Below are positions 49,529 to 58,231 of a DNA stretch of 64,000 nucleotides, piece by piece; the first letter of the stretch is position 1; each line of letters begins with the position of its first letter. The stretch lies in NCBI GenBank assembly GCA_029203165.1, contig CP119308.1, positions 2,728,001-2,792,000 on the forward strand, written 5' to 3'. The notes beneath the pieces are model-generated. The model saw only the letters and a program-made list of their open reading frames with translations, was not told where the DNA came from and searched no databases. Source of the DNA: Candidatus Microbacterium colombiense (GTDB lineage: Bacteria > Actinomycetota > Actinomycetes > Actinomycetales > Microbacteriaceae). The position numbers were made by a program, and so were the translations under genes.

Positions 49529-50969
49529 TCAGGAGATGTAGCCGAGGTGCATCGCCCGGCTGGCGTCGGTGATGCTGCTCGACAGCGACGGGTACGCCGC
49601 GAACACGCGCGACACCTGGTCGACGGTGAGCCGGCGCTCGACCGCGACGGCGATCGGGTAGATGAGCTCGGATGCCTTGGGCGCGACGATCACGCCGCCG
49701 ATGACGGTGCCGGAACCCTTGCGCGCGATGATCTTGACGAAGCCGTCCTTGATGCCCATCATCTTCGCGCGGGGGTTGGCCGCGAGCGGAAGCTTGTAGA
49801 CGAGCCCGTCCGCGATGCCGTCCTCCACGTCCTTCTCGGAGTATCCGACGGTCGCGATCTCGGGCGCGGTGAAGATGTTCGAGGTGATCTTGCGCAGCTC
49901 GAGCGGGATCACGATGTCACCCAGCGCGTGGAACACCGCTGTGCGCCCCTGCATGGAGGCGACGGATGCCAGCGGGAAGAAGTTCGTGCAGTCGCCGACC
50001 GCGTAGATCGTTGGGGACGGAGGTGCGCGCCACCTTGTTCACGCGGACGTGTCCCGACTCGTCGAGCTCGACGCCGGCCTCCTCGAGACCGATTCCCGCC
50101 GTGTTGGGGATCGAGCCGACCGCCATGAGGCAGTGGCTCCCCTCGACCGTCCGGCCGTCCGAGAGCGTCACGACCACGCCGTCCTTGCCGGCCTCGACCT
50201 TGTCGGCGCGCGACTTCGAGAGCACCTGCATCCCGCCGCGCTTGAAGACCTTCTCCAGGACGCTCGCCGCGTCCTTGTCCTCGCCGGGGAGCACCTGCTC
50301 GCGGCTGGAGATCAGCGTCACCTTCGCGCCGAGGTTCATGTAGGCCGAAGCGAACTCGGCACCCGTGACACCGGAGCCGACGACGATGAGGTGCTCGGGC
50401 AGCGCCTTCATGTCGTACAGCTGCGTCCAGGTGAGGATGCGCTTGCCGTCGGGCTTCGCCGAATCGAGCTCACGCGGAGAGGCACCGACGGCCACGATGA
50501 TGGTGTCGGCCTCGATGCGGTCGAAGTCGGTGCCTCCCTGGCCGGTGGACACCACGATCGCCGTCGGCCCCTCCAGCCGGCCGTGTCCGGAGAGGATCCG
50601 CACACCGGCTTCGAGGAGCGTCGCACGCATGTCTTCGGACTGCTGACCGGCGAGAGCGACCAGGCGCTTGTTCACCGCGGCCAGGTTGATCGCGATCTCG
50701 GGCTTGAGCGGCTTGCCGTTCTCCCCCTTGGCGTAGAAGTTGACACCGAGGTCGCTCGCCTCGGAGATGGCGACGGCCGCATCCGCGGTGGCGATCAGAC
50801 TCTTCGACGGCACCACATCGGTGAGCACGGCGGAACCGCCGACCCCGACGCGCTCGACCAGGGTCACCTCGGCTCCGAGCTGAGCGGCAGCCAGGGCCGC
50901 CTCGTAACCGCCGGGTCCGCCGCCGAGGACGGCGACGCGCTGAGTGCGCTCGAAAGTGGTGGAAGACAT
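49529..50969 (-). pseudogene. Flavoprotein NAD(P)H:quinone reductase-type gene (LpdA-like), one-base frameshift
   Basis: The coding strand gives a near complete pyridine-nucleotide disulfide oxidoreductase in two frames. From ATG 50969: VLGGGPGGYEAALAAAQLGAEVTLVE (FAD site), GGSAVLTDVVPSKSL, where the redox Cys pair is absent as in the quinone-reductase branch, and VVGSGVTGAEFASAY (NAD site). At TSVPN the frame breaks: an extra G (complement of position 50009) turns the expected N-I-Y-A-V-G-D into D-L-R-G-R. The other frame then supplies YAVGDCTNFFPLAS and the dimer domain (TAPEIATVGYSEKDV) to the stop. Either a real pseudogene or a sequencing error. Confidence 0.8.
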
Positions 50970-51014
50970 GATCACCATTCTCGCGCAATCCTGGCACCGG
51001 AGCCTGCACCTTCC

Positions 51015-51020
51015 TAGAGT
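51015..51020 (+). promoter_or_regulatory. -10 box of a leaderless promoter (PNP)
   Basis: TAGAGT, 6 nt, then the ATG at 51027. Confidence 0.45.
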
Positions 51021-51026
51021 GGATCC

Positions 51027-51860
51027 ATGCCCGAGACTTACAGCCACCCCCTCGACGACCCCGCAGCGAACCCGTTCGAGGTCGCAGCCGCTGCCGCAGC
51101 CGACATCGCGCGCCTGTCCGGCGTCGAGAAGCACGACATCGCCCTCACCCTCGGAAGCGGATGGGGCAAGGCCGCCGACATCATCGGAGAGACCGTCGCG
51201 ACGATCCCCGCGACCGAGGTCACCGGATTCTCGAAGCCGGCGCTGGAGGGCCACGTCGGCACTCTGCGCAGCATCCGCACGCCCGGGGGCAAGAACGTCC
51301 TGGTGATCGGCGCCCGCACCCACTACTACGAGGATCACGGCGTGCGCCGCGTGGTGCACAGCGTGCGCACCGCCGCCGCCACCGGGGCGAAGGTCATGGT
51401 GCTCACCAACGGCGCCGGAGGCGTACGCGAGACCTGGACGCCCGGTCAGCCGGTGCTGATCAGCGACCACATCAACCTCACCGCCGACTCCCCGCTCGAG
51501 GGCGCGACGTTCATCGACCTGACCGACCTGTACTCCTCGCGTCTGCGCGACGTGGCACGCGGTGTCGATCCCTCGCTCGACGAGGGCGTCTACACGCAGT
51601 TCCGCGGCCCGCATTACGAGACTCCCGCCGAGGTGCAGATGGCGAAGATCATCGGTGGTGACATCGTCGGCATGTCGACCGCACTCGAGGCGATCGCCGC
51701 GCGCGAGGCCGGGATGGAGATCCTCGGGTTCTCACTCATCACGAACCTCGCCGCCGGCATCCAGAAGACCCCGCTCAGCCATGCGGAGGTGATCGAGGCC
51801 GGGCGCGAAGCCGAACCGGTGATCTCGGCGCTGCTGGCCCGCGTGGTCGAGGCGCTGTGA
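51027..51860 (+). CDS. Purine nucleoside phosphorylase
   Basis: A 277-residue trimer-type PNP that splits inosine and guanosine with phosphate into base and ribose-1-phosphate. Family blocks: LTLGSGWGKAAD, LEGHVGTLRSI, ARTHYYEDHG, VLTNGAGGVRETW, FRGPHYETPAEVQMAKIIGGDIVGMST (phosphate and purine contacts), and a final region with LITNLAAGI. Its stop overlaps the phosphohexomutase GTG by 4 nt; the pair may route ribose-1-phosphate onward. Confidence 0.96.
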   Translation: MPETYSHPLDDPAANPFEVAAAAAADIARLSGVEKHDIALTLGSGWGKAADIIGETVATIPATEVTGFSKPALEGHVGTLRSIRTPGGKNVLVIGARTHYYEDHGVRRVVHSVRTAAATGAKVMVLTNGAGGVRETWTPGQPVLISDHINLTADSPLEGATFIDLTDLYSSRLRDVARGVDPSLDEGVYTQFRGPHYETPAEVQMAKIIGGDIVGMSTALEAIAAREAGMEILGFSLITNLAAGIQKTPLSHAEVIEAGREAEPVISALLARVVEAL

Positions 51861-53527
51861 GCGAGGAGCGGCTCGCGCAGGCGCGAGCGTGGCTGCGGCA
51901 GGACCCCGACCACGAGACCAGAGACGAGCTCGCAGGGCTCATCACGCGCGCCTCGGGCGGCGATGAGGCGGCGGTCGCCGAGCTCGACGACCGTTTCGGT
52001 GCACGTCTCGCCTTCGGGACAGCGGGTCTGCGCGGAGAGCTGGGCGCAGGCAGCAACCGCATGAACCGGGTGCTGGTCGCTCAGGCGGCCGCCGGCTTCG
52101 CCGCCTACCTGCGCGAGCGCGCGCACGGCACGACACCGACCGTCGTGATCGGCTACGACGGCCGCCGGAACTCGCGCGTGTTCGCCACCGACTCGGCCGA
52201 GATCTTCGCCGGGGCAGGGCTCCGGGCGATCCTGCTCCCTCGTCTACTGCCGACTCCGGTGCTCGCCTTCGCCGTGCGCCATCTCGGTGCGGACGCCGGT
52301 GTGATGGTGACCGCGAGCCACAACCCGCCGAACGACAACGGCTACAAGGTGTATCTGGGCGGCGCGGACCAGGGTTCGCAGATCGTCGCGCCCGCGGATG
52401 CGGCGATCGCCGCACACATCCAGAACGTCGCCGACCACGCGCCGGTCTCGACGCTCCCCCGCTCGACCGACTACGAGGTCGCGGATGACGAGGTCGTCGA
52501 CGCATACGTGTCGGCGACGGCCGCCGTCGCTCCGGCCCCCCAGGGCACCCACACCCTGCGCTGGGTCTACACGGCGATGCACGGTGTCGGATGGGAGACG
52601 CTCTCGCGCATCCTGACCTCTGCCGGCTACCCGCAACCCGCGGTCGTGGATCAGCAGTTGAAGCCCGATGCCACGTTCCGCACGGTGTCGTTCCCCAACC
52701 CGGAGGAGCCCGGAGCGATGGATCTCGCCTTCGCGAGAGCCCGCCGCGCGAAAGCGGACTTCATCCTGGCGAACGACCCGGACGCCGACCGTCTCGCGGT
52801 CGCGATCCCCGATGCGGATGCCGCAGGCGGCTGGCGTCGGCTGACGGGCAACGAGGTGGGCCTGCTCCTGGGTGCACGCGCGGCGCGCGCCGCCGCGGGG
52901 ACACCGGGCGCATCGCTCGCCTGCTCGCTCGTCTCCTCGCCCGGGCTCGCCGCCGTCGCCGCGCATCACGGCATCGACTTCCACGAGACCCTCACCGGAT
53001 TCAAGTGGATCTCGCGTGCCCCCGGCATCGTGTTCGGCTTCGAAGAGGCGCTCGGGTACCTGGTGAACCCGGAGACGGTGCGTGACAAGGACGGCATCTC
53101 GGCCGCCGTCGCGATCCTCGGGCTCGCCGCGGAGGCGCAGGAGCGCGGCGCGACACTGTCGACGCTGCTCACCGAACTGGGAGACACCTACGGCCACTTC
53201 GCGAGCAGCCAGGTGTCGGTGCGCGTCGACGACCTCTCGATCATCGGCTCCGTGATGCTGGCACTGCGGTCGCTTCCTCCGACGCACATCGGCGGGACGA
53301 CGATCAGCGCGGTCGAGGACCTGCTGCGCGCGGAGCCGGGACAGCCGTCCGGAGACGTGCTCCGCTACCGACTCGCCGACGGGTCACGGGTGATCGTGCG
53401 GCCGAGCGGGACGGAACCGAAGCTCAAGGTGTACATCGACGCGAAGGGCGAATCGGCCGAGGATGCGCGCCGGGCCGTCGATGCGCTCGACACGGGAGTG
53501 CGTGCTCTGCTGGACGAGCGCTCCTAG
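51857..53527 (+). CDS. Phosphohexomutase (phosphoglucomutase/phosphomannomutase family)
   Basis: A 556-residue alpha-D-phosphohexomutase with all four domains. The serine phosphate loop is TASHNPPNDNGYKVYLGG, the metal loop ANDPDADRLAV, the sugar loop GFEEALGYL and the phosphate-contact loop RPSGTEPKLKVY. The GTG start overlaps the PNP stop, as does the same pair in other actinobacteria, where this enzyme likely acts as phosphopentomutase or phosphoglucomutase; which sugar it prefers is not visible. Confidence 0.93.
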   Translation: MSEERLAQARAWLRQDPDHETRDELAGLITRASGGDEAAVAELDDRFGARLAFGTAGLRGELGAGSNRMNRVLVAQAAAGFAAYLRERAHGTTPTVVIGYDGRRNSRVFATDSAEIFAGAGLRAILLPRLLPTPVLAFAVRHLGADAGVMVTASHNPPNDNGYKVYLGGADQGSQIVAPADAAIAAHIQNVADHAPVSTLPRSTDYEVADDEVVDAYVSATAAVAPAPQGTHTLRWVYTAMHGVGWETLSRILTSAGYPQPAVVDQQLKPDATFRTVSFPNPEEPGAMDLAFARARRAKADFILANDPDADRLAVAIPDADAAGGWRRLTGNEVGLLLGARAARAAAGTPGASLACSLVSSPGLAAVAAHHGIDFHETLTGFKWISRAPGIVFGFEEALGYLVNPETVRDKDGISAAVAILGLAAEAQERGATLSTLLTELGDTYGHFASSQVSVRVDDLSIIGSVMLALRSLPPTHIGGTTISAVEDLLRAEPGQPSGDVLRYRLADGSRVIVRPSGTEPKLKVYIDAKGESAEDARRAVDALDTGVRALLDERS

Positions 53528-53569
53528 CCTGCCCGTCCCGGCGGCTGGTCGTGGCCGCCGGGCGGCAGA

Positions 53570-53575
53570 TAGCAT
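53570..53575 (+). promoter_or_regulatory. -10 box of a leaderless promoter (HPr paralogue)
   Basis: TAGCAT, 6 nt, then the ATG at 53582. Confidence 0.45.
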
Positions 53576-53581
53576 CGGAAC

Positions 53582-53845
53582 ATGCTTCGCCGACATGTGA
53601 TCATCAGCGCGCACAACGGTGTGCACGCGCGGCCCGTCGCAGAACTCGTGCGGGTCGTGCAGGCGCACCCCGACGCGGTCACCCTGCGTACGGCGGACGG
53701 CGCGGTGGTCGATCTGAGCAGTGTGCTCGCCGTGATGGACCTGGCGTTGGCCCCCGGTGATGCCGTCGTGCTCGAGACCAGGGACTCTGCCGGCGGAGCG
53801 GCCGTGCTCGACACCCTCAGCGAGGTCCTGGACCCCCGCCACTGA
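53582..53845 (+). CDS. HPr-family phosphocarrier, stand-alone paralogue
   Basis: An 87-residue HPr-like protein. The active His is in NGVHARPVAELVR and a Ser46-type serine is present in DLSSVLAVM. Less typical than the HPr at 56262 and placed outside the operon, convergent with the PTS regulator gene. It could deliver phosphate to the regulator or serve another PTS. Confidence 0.85.
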   Translation: MLRRHVIISAHNGVHARPVAELVRVVQAHPDAVTLRTADGAVVDLSSVLAVMDLALAPGDAVVLETRDSAGGAAVLDTLSEVLDPRH

Positions 53846-53860
53846 CGGGACGCCCGCACG

Positions 53861-55783
53861 TCACCCGTCGATGACGGCGACGAGCTCATCGAGGAACGCC
53901 TCGAAGCTCGACGCGCGACGAACGATGCGTTGCACGCTGTCCCGCTCGCTGAACACCTCGACCAGTTGCTCGAACACGGTCTGGAACGCCGCTCGGTCGC
54001 TCTCGCTGAACGCGGCGAGCGCGACCACCTGCACGCGCCCGTCGCCCCAGGCCGCCGATCCATCGGCCACACCGATGGCGATCGCGGTCCGTGTGGCCGT
54101 CATCTGGAGCGCATGAGGGACGGCGAGGGCGTCGGTGAAGGCGGTCGATGACATCTGCTCCCGGACGATCGTGTTCTCGACGTAGTCCTGCCCGATCAGT
54201 CCGGCGTCGACGAGCAGACCGCCCAGACGACGGATGATCGCCTCCTCCCCCTCGTCCGGAAGCGGGGAGACGAAGGCATCCGCGTGGAAGTACCGGGCGA
54301 GCTCGCCGCGCAGGCGTGTGAGCCGGCGCGCGCGGCGCACACGACCGGCGGCGAGTTGGATGCGGTCGACATCGGAGTCGGTCAGGAACGGCTGGATGCG
54401 CACGAAGCGGTCACCCGAGACAGCGGGCTCGATCGTGCTGAGCACCAGGTCGGTGTCGAACGCCGACCAGTCGGGATCGACGTTGGTGACCACACTGGTC
54501 ACCTCGATCGCGGAGCCGAGTGAGCGATCGACGCTCGATCGGAGCAGCTCGTGCAGTTCGTAGTAGCCGGGGCACACGATCGTCGCCGTGAGGATCGACT
54601 CCGCCTTGCGGCTGCGTTCCAGGCGCCCTCCGACGTGCATCGCGATGTAGGCGATCTCGTCGTCGTGGATCGGCGCGCCCAGGCGGTCATGCAGACCGCT
54701 GGCGATGGAGACGGCCACCTCGAAGATCATCGGATACGAGGTCTTGAGCGACCGCGTGAGCGGATTGCGGGTCAGCGCGCTCTCCTCCGCACGGCGCAAC
54801 AGGTTCTGCACGTGCAGCGCCAGCCGCAGCAGGAAGGTCTCATCGACCAGGTCGACCTGGTAGTCGTCGGCCGCTCGCTGCACCTCGGCGCGCACGGCGG
54901 CCTGGACGGCGGGATCCACACCGCTGCGCGCGACGTCGCCCGCGGCATCCTCTCCCGGCGCGACGATGCGTGTCAGCACCAGGGAAGCCAGATGGTCGCT
55001 GTCTCCCTCTCCGAGCGCGACGGAGAAATGCTCGCCGGCCAGGCGCGCGATCACGGAGCCGACCCGGGGGATCTCGGCGCGCGCACCTGCGGGTCCCGAC
55101 TCGAGCGCGTGGCCGGCGGCGACACGCTCGGCCGCGATCGCGATGTGCAGGAGCACATCCGAGATCGCGAGCTCGTTCACGTAGTAGCCGAGTTCGCCGA
55201 GCTCGCGCACCAGCGCTGACTTGAAGGGGGCGACCCCGTCAGCGGCGACGGCGTTGCCGGCAAGGGCACGGCGGAAGGTCTCGGGATGGAAGGAGGCCGC
55301 ATCCATCTCATCGTGCGCGAGCCTGCTCAACAGGCGCCGCTGGGCGGTCTCGTTCCCCCGCAGTCGCACCATCTCACGGTCTCGCTCGACCACCAGGTCG
55401 GTGCCGTCGATCAGAGCACGCACTCGGGCCAGATCTGCCTCCAGCGTCGCCTCGCTGACGTGCAGTCGGTCGGCGGTCTCGAAGACGTCCAGCCCGGTGG
55501 GTGTGTCCAGCAGCGCGCGCACGAGGGTGTGCAATCGATCGCGCGGCGCGGACTCTCCGCTCTGCCGCGTGCGCAGCGCGTCGCGGGCACCGGGGCCCGC
55601 CCGATAGCCGGCTGATCCGGATTCGACCGCATCGGCGCCGGGGGTCCGGGCGTTGAGCGCCGCCACGTACGAGCGCACGCTGCGGGGTGTGACACCGAGT
55701 ACATCGGCGAGGCTGCCGGCCGTGGCCCAGGCCTCCTGCCGCAGGAGGGTGGCGAGCAGCAGGTCCTGGCGCTGGCGCGACAT
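53861..55783 (-). CDS. mtlR: PRD-domain transcriptional regulator with EIIB and EIIA modules (MtlR type)
   Basis: About 640 residues. N-terminal helix-turn-helix (SLADVLGVTPRSVRSYVAAL), two PTS-regulation domains (about 190-400, with conserved His in IAYIAMHVGGRLER), an EIIB-like domain with Cys in VCPGYYELHELL, and a C-terminal EIIA with His in LAVPHALQM. Phosphorylation by HPr or EIIB/A sets activator activity according to mannitol and preferred sugars. ATG 55783 has GGGAGG upstream. Divergent from the mannitol operon it surely controls. Confidence 0.9.
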   Translation of the reverse strand: MSRQRQDLLLATLLRQEAWATAGSLADVLGVTPRSVRSYVAALNARTPGADAVESGSAGYRAGPGARDALRTRQSGESAPRDRLHTLVRALLDTPTGLDVFETADRLHVSEATLEADLARVRALIDGTDLVVERDREMVRLRGNETAQRRLLSRLAHDEMDAASFHPETFRRALAGNAVAADGVAPFKSALVRELGELGYYVNELAISDVLLHIAIAAERVAAGHALESGPAGARAEIPRVGSVIARLAGEHFSVALGEGDSDHLASLVLTRIVAPGEDAAGDVARSGVDPAVQAAVRAEVQRAADDYQVDLVDETFLLRLALHVQNLLRRAEESALTRNPLTRSLKTSYPMIFEVAVSIASGLHDRLGAPIHDDEIAYIAMHVGGRLERSRKAESILTATIVCPGYYELHELLRSSVDRSLGSAIEVTSVVTNVDPDWSAFDTDLVLSTIEPAVSGDRFVRIQPFLTDSDVDRIQLAAGRVRRARRLTRLRGELARYFHADAFVSPLPDEGEEAIIRRLGGLLVDAGLIGQDYVENTIVREQMSSTAFTDALAVPHALQMTATRTAIAIGVADGSAAWGDGRVQVVALAAFSESDRAAFQTVFEQLVEVFSERDSVQRIVRRASSFEAFLDELVAVIDG

Positions 55784-55857
55784 GATCCCTCCCACTCTTC
55801 CCGTGTGACTGCACTGTCGTGACGTCTCTCCATGATGTCAGGTGCATGCGGGGGGCG

Positions 55858-55878
55858 CGCGGAAACCGACGTTCCGCG
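55858..55878. repeat. inverted repeat in the mtlR/operon intergenic region
   Basis: CGCGGAA-N7-TTCCGCG, a 7-bp palindrome 70 nt before the first gene; candidate regulator site. Confidence 0.4.
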
Positions 55879-55947
55879 GGGGAGGAAAGGAACGTGTTGG
55901 TGTCGCCGCTCACGCTTTCACAGACTGTTCTCAGGAAGGTGGAATCG

Positions 55948-56265
55948 ATGAAGATCCTCGTGGTGTGCGGTGCTGGCGCGTCCAGTACGTTCGTCGCTCA
56001 GCGGCTTCGTCGGGCCGCGGCGCTCGCCGGGCTCGACTGGGACACCGCCGCCGGCATGGAGAGTTCCGTGACGGGCGGCGCGCACGATCTGATCCTCATC
56101 GGCCCACACCTCGCCGATCGCCTCGCAGTGATCCGCAGCAGCGTCGACGGCCCCGTCGCCGTGCTGCCGGACGATGTGTTCGCCGATCGCGACGGAGAGC
56201 GGACGCTCGCTCTCGCCCGCGCACTTCTCGCCGACGACAGCACCACCTCGAAAGGAACATCATGA
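55948..56265 (+). CDS. PTS EIIB protein (lactose/cellobiose-type), orphan
   Basis: A 105-residue protein. The phosphorylated Cys lies in VVCGAGASSTFVAQRL (Cys near residue 8), the signature of the small EIIB family. No matching EIIA or EIIC of that family is near; the mannitol permease brings its own EIIB. First gene of the operon, stop overlapping the HPr start (ATGA). Perhaps it signals to the PRD regulator. ATG 55948 is chosen because GGAAGG precedes it and the fold starts there. Confidence 0.85.
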   Translation: MKILVVCGAGASSTFVAQRLRRAAALAGLDWDTAAGMESSVTGGAHDLILIGPHLADRLAVIRSSVDGPVAVLPDDVFADRDGERTLALARALLADDSTTSKGTS

Positions 56266-56549
56266 CCGCCTCCCGCACCGTCCGGATCGGCTCCTCACAC
56301 GGATTGCACGCGCGCCCTGCGAAACTGTTCGCGCAGGCGGCCAAGGAGTCCGGGATCCCGGTCACGATCGCCAAGGATTCGGGCAAGCCCGTCAACGCCG
56401 CGAGCATCCTGGGCGTCATCGCCCTCGCGATCGAGCACGGCGACTACGTCACCCTCACCGCCGACGGCGACGGCGCAGAGGCCGAGACCGTGCTGGACAC
56501 GCTCACCGAACTCCTCACGACCGATCACGATCAGGATTCCGCCGGATGA
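56262..56549 (+). CDS. ptsH: HPr phosphocarrier protein
   Basis: A 95-residue HPr. Phosphorylated His in SSHGLHARPAKLFAQ and the regulatory serine region in NAASILGVIALAIE. Overlaps both neighbours by 4 nt. Passes phosphate from enzyme I to EIIA. Confidence 0.95.
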   Translation: MTASRTVRIGSSHGLHARPAKLFAQAAKESGIPVTIAKDSGKPVNAASILGVIALAIEHGDYVTLTADGDGAEAETVLDTLTELLTTDHDQDSAG

Positions 56550-58231
56550 GCACTCTCCGCGGAGTCGGCATCGGTCTGGGCGTGGCACAGGGCACCGTCG
56601 TCCGCATGACCGAGGCGATGCCGGCGCCCGACCAGACGCCGAGTGCGCTGAGCGTCACCGAAGAACGCGCCCGGGTGCGCGAGGCGGTCGCCGTCGTCGC
56701 GCAGGAGCTCAACGACCGCGGCGCGGCAGCGGGCGGGTCGGCGCAGGACGTGCTCGAAGCGCAGGCGATGATCGCCGAGGACCCGACGCTGCAGGACGAG
56801 GTCGACGGACGACTCGACACCGGTTCGACGGCCGAGTGGGCCGTGCACGACGCCTTCGCCGGCTTCCGGGCCACGCTCGAGGCGGTCGGCGGCTACCTGG
56901 GCGAGCGCGCCGCCGACCTCGACGACATCGCGCAGCGGGTGCTGGCGCGGTTGCGCGGCGTCGACGCCCCCGGCATCCCGAACCCGGGTCACCCGTTCGT
57001 CCTCGTCGCTCGCGACCTCGCACCGGCCGACACGGCACTCCTCGATCTCGACCAGGTGCTCGCGCTGATCACCTCCGACGGCGGCCCCACCTCACACACG
57101 GCGATCCTCGCCCGCGAGAAGGGCATCGTCGCGATCGTCGGCGCGGTGGACGCCGCCGCTCTCACCACCGGCCAGACGGTGATCGTCGATGCCGCCGCCG
57201 GACTCGTGACGTCGGATCCGACCGACGACGAGAAGCACCGCGCATCTGAGCGGGCCGCCGAGCGGCGTTCCGCAGATGCCGCTCCACTGACCCCCGGCGC
57301 CCTCGCCGACGGCACGCCGATCGCGCTGCTGGCGAATCTGGGGAAGCCCGCAGACGCATCCGATGCCGTCGAGCGTGGGGCCGAGGGCGTCGGGCTCTTC
57401 CGTACGGAGTTCCTGTTCCTCTCCGCCACCCAGGCACCGACCATCGCGCAGCAGCGCGAGTCGTATCGGGCGCTCCTGGCCGCGTTCCCGGGCAAGAAGG
57501 TCGTCGTTCGCATGCTCGACGCCGGCGCCGACAAGCCCCTCGCCTTCCTCAACGATGCGCACGAGGAGAACCCCGCACTGGGCCTGCGCGGTCTGCGGGC
57601 GCTGCGTGCCAGCGAAGACATCCTGCGCGAACAGCTCACGGCGCTCGCCGAGGCGGATGCCGAGACCGAGGCCGACCTGTGGGTCATGGCGCCGATGGTG
57701 ACGACGGTCGAGGAGACCGCGTACTTCACGGCCCTGGCACGCGAGTACGACCTGAAGACCGCGGGAGTCATGGTCGAGGTTCCGGCGAGCGCACTGCTCG
57801 CGGATCGCGTACTCGCCCACGCGGACTTCGCCTCGATCGGTACGAACGATCTCACCCAGTACACGATGGCCGCCGACCGCCTGCTCGGCTCGGTCGCGAG
57901 CTTCCAGGATCCGTGGCATCCCGCTGTCCTGCGCCTGGTGCGCGAGGTCGGCGACGCCGGCGCCCGGCTCGGCAAGCCGATCGGGATCTGCGGCGAGGCT
58001 GCGGCCGACCCGATGCTCGCGGTCGTCCTGGTCGGCCTCGGTGCCACGAGTCTCTCCATGGCACCGGCCGCCCTGGCCGATGTCCGACACGCGCTCTCCG
58101 AGCGCACCCTCGACGAGGCACGCCGTCTCGCCGAGATCGCGCTGGCGGCGGACGACGCCGCCGGCGCACGCAATGCCGTGGTCGAAGCCGCCACGGCCCT
58201 CCCCTCCCATCAGAAAGAGACGACATCATGA
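56546..58231 (+). CDS. ptsI: PTS enzyme I (phosphoenolpyruvate-protein phosphotransferase)
   Basis: A 561-residue enzyme. The phosphohistidine is in DGGPTSHTAILARE; PEP-binding and metal sites show as EGVGLFRTEFLFL, VVRMLDAGADKPL, GLRGLRALR and the catalytic Cys region GICGEAAAD. Starts at an ATGA overlap with the HPr gene and ends at one with the EIICB gene. Supplies phosphate to HPr for the whole PTS. Confidence 0.97.
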   Translation: MSTLRGVGIGLGVAQGTVVRMTEAMPAPDQTPSALSVTEERARVREAVAVVAQELNDRGAAAGGSAQDVLEAQAMIAEDPTLQDEVDGRLDTGSTAEWAVHDAFAGFRATLEAVGGYLGERAADLDDIAQRVLARLRGVDAPGIPNPGHPFVLVARDLAPADTALLDLDQVLALITSDGGPTSHTAILAREKGIVAIVGAVDAAALTTGQTVIVDAAAGLVTSDPTDDEKHRASERAAERRSADAAPLTPGALADGTPIALLANLGKPADASDAVERGAEGVGLFRTEFLFLSATQAPTIAQQRESYRALLAAFPGKKVVVRMLDAGADKPLAFLNDAHEENPALGLRGLRALRASEDILREQLTALAEADAETEADLWVMAPMVTTVEETAYFTALAREYDLKTAGVMVEVPASALLADRVLAHADFASIGTNDLTQYTMAADRLLGSVASFQDPWHPAVLRLVREVGDAGARLGKPIGICGEAAADPMLAVVLVGLGATSLSMAPAALADVRHALSERTLDEARRLAEIALAADDAAGARNAVVEAATALPSHQKETTS

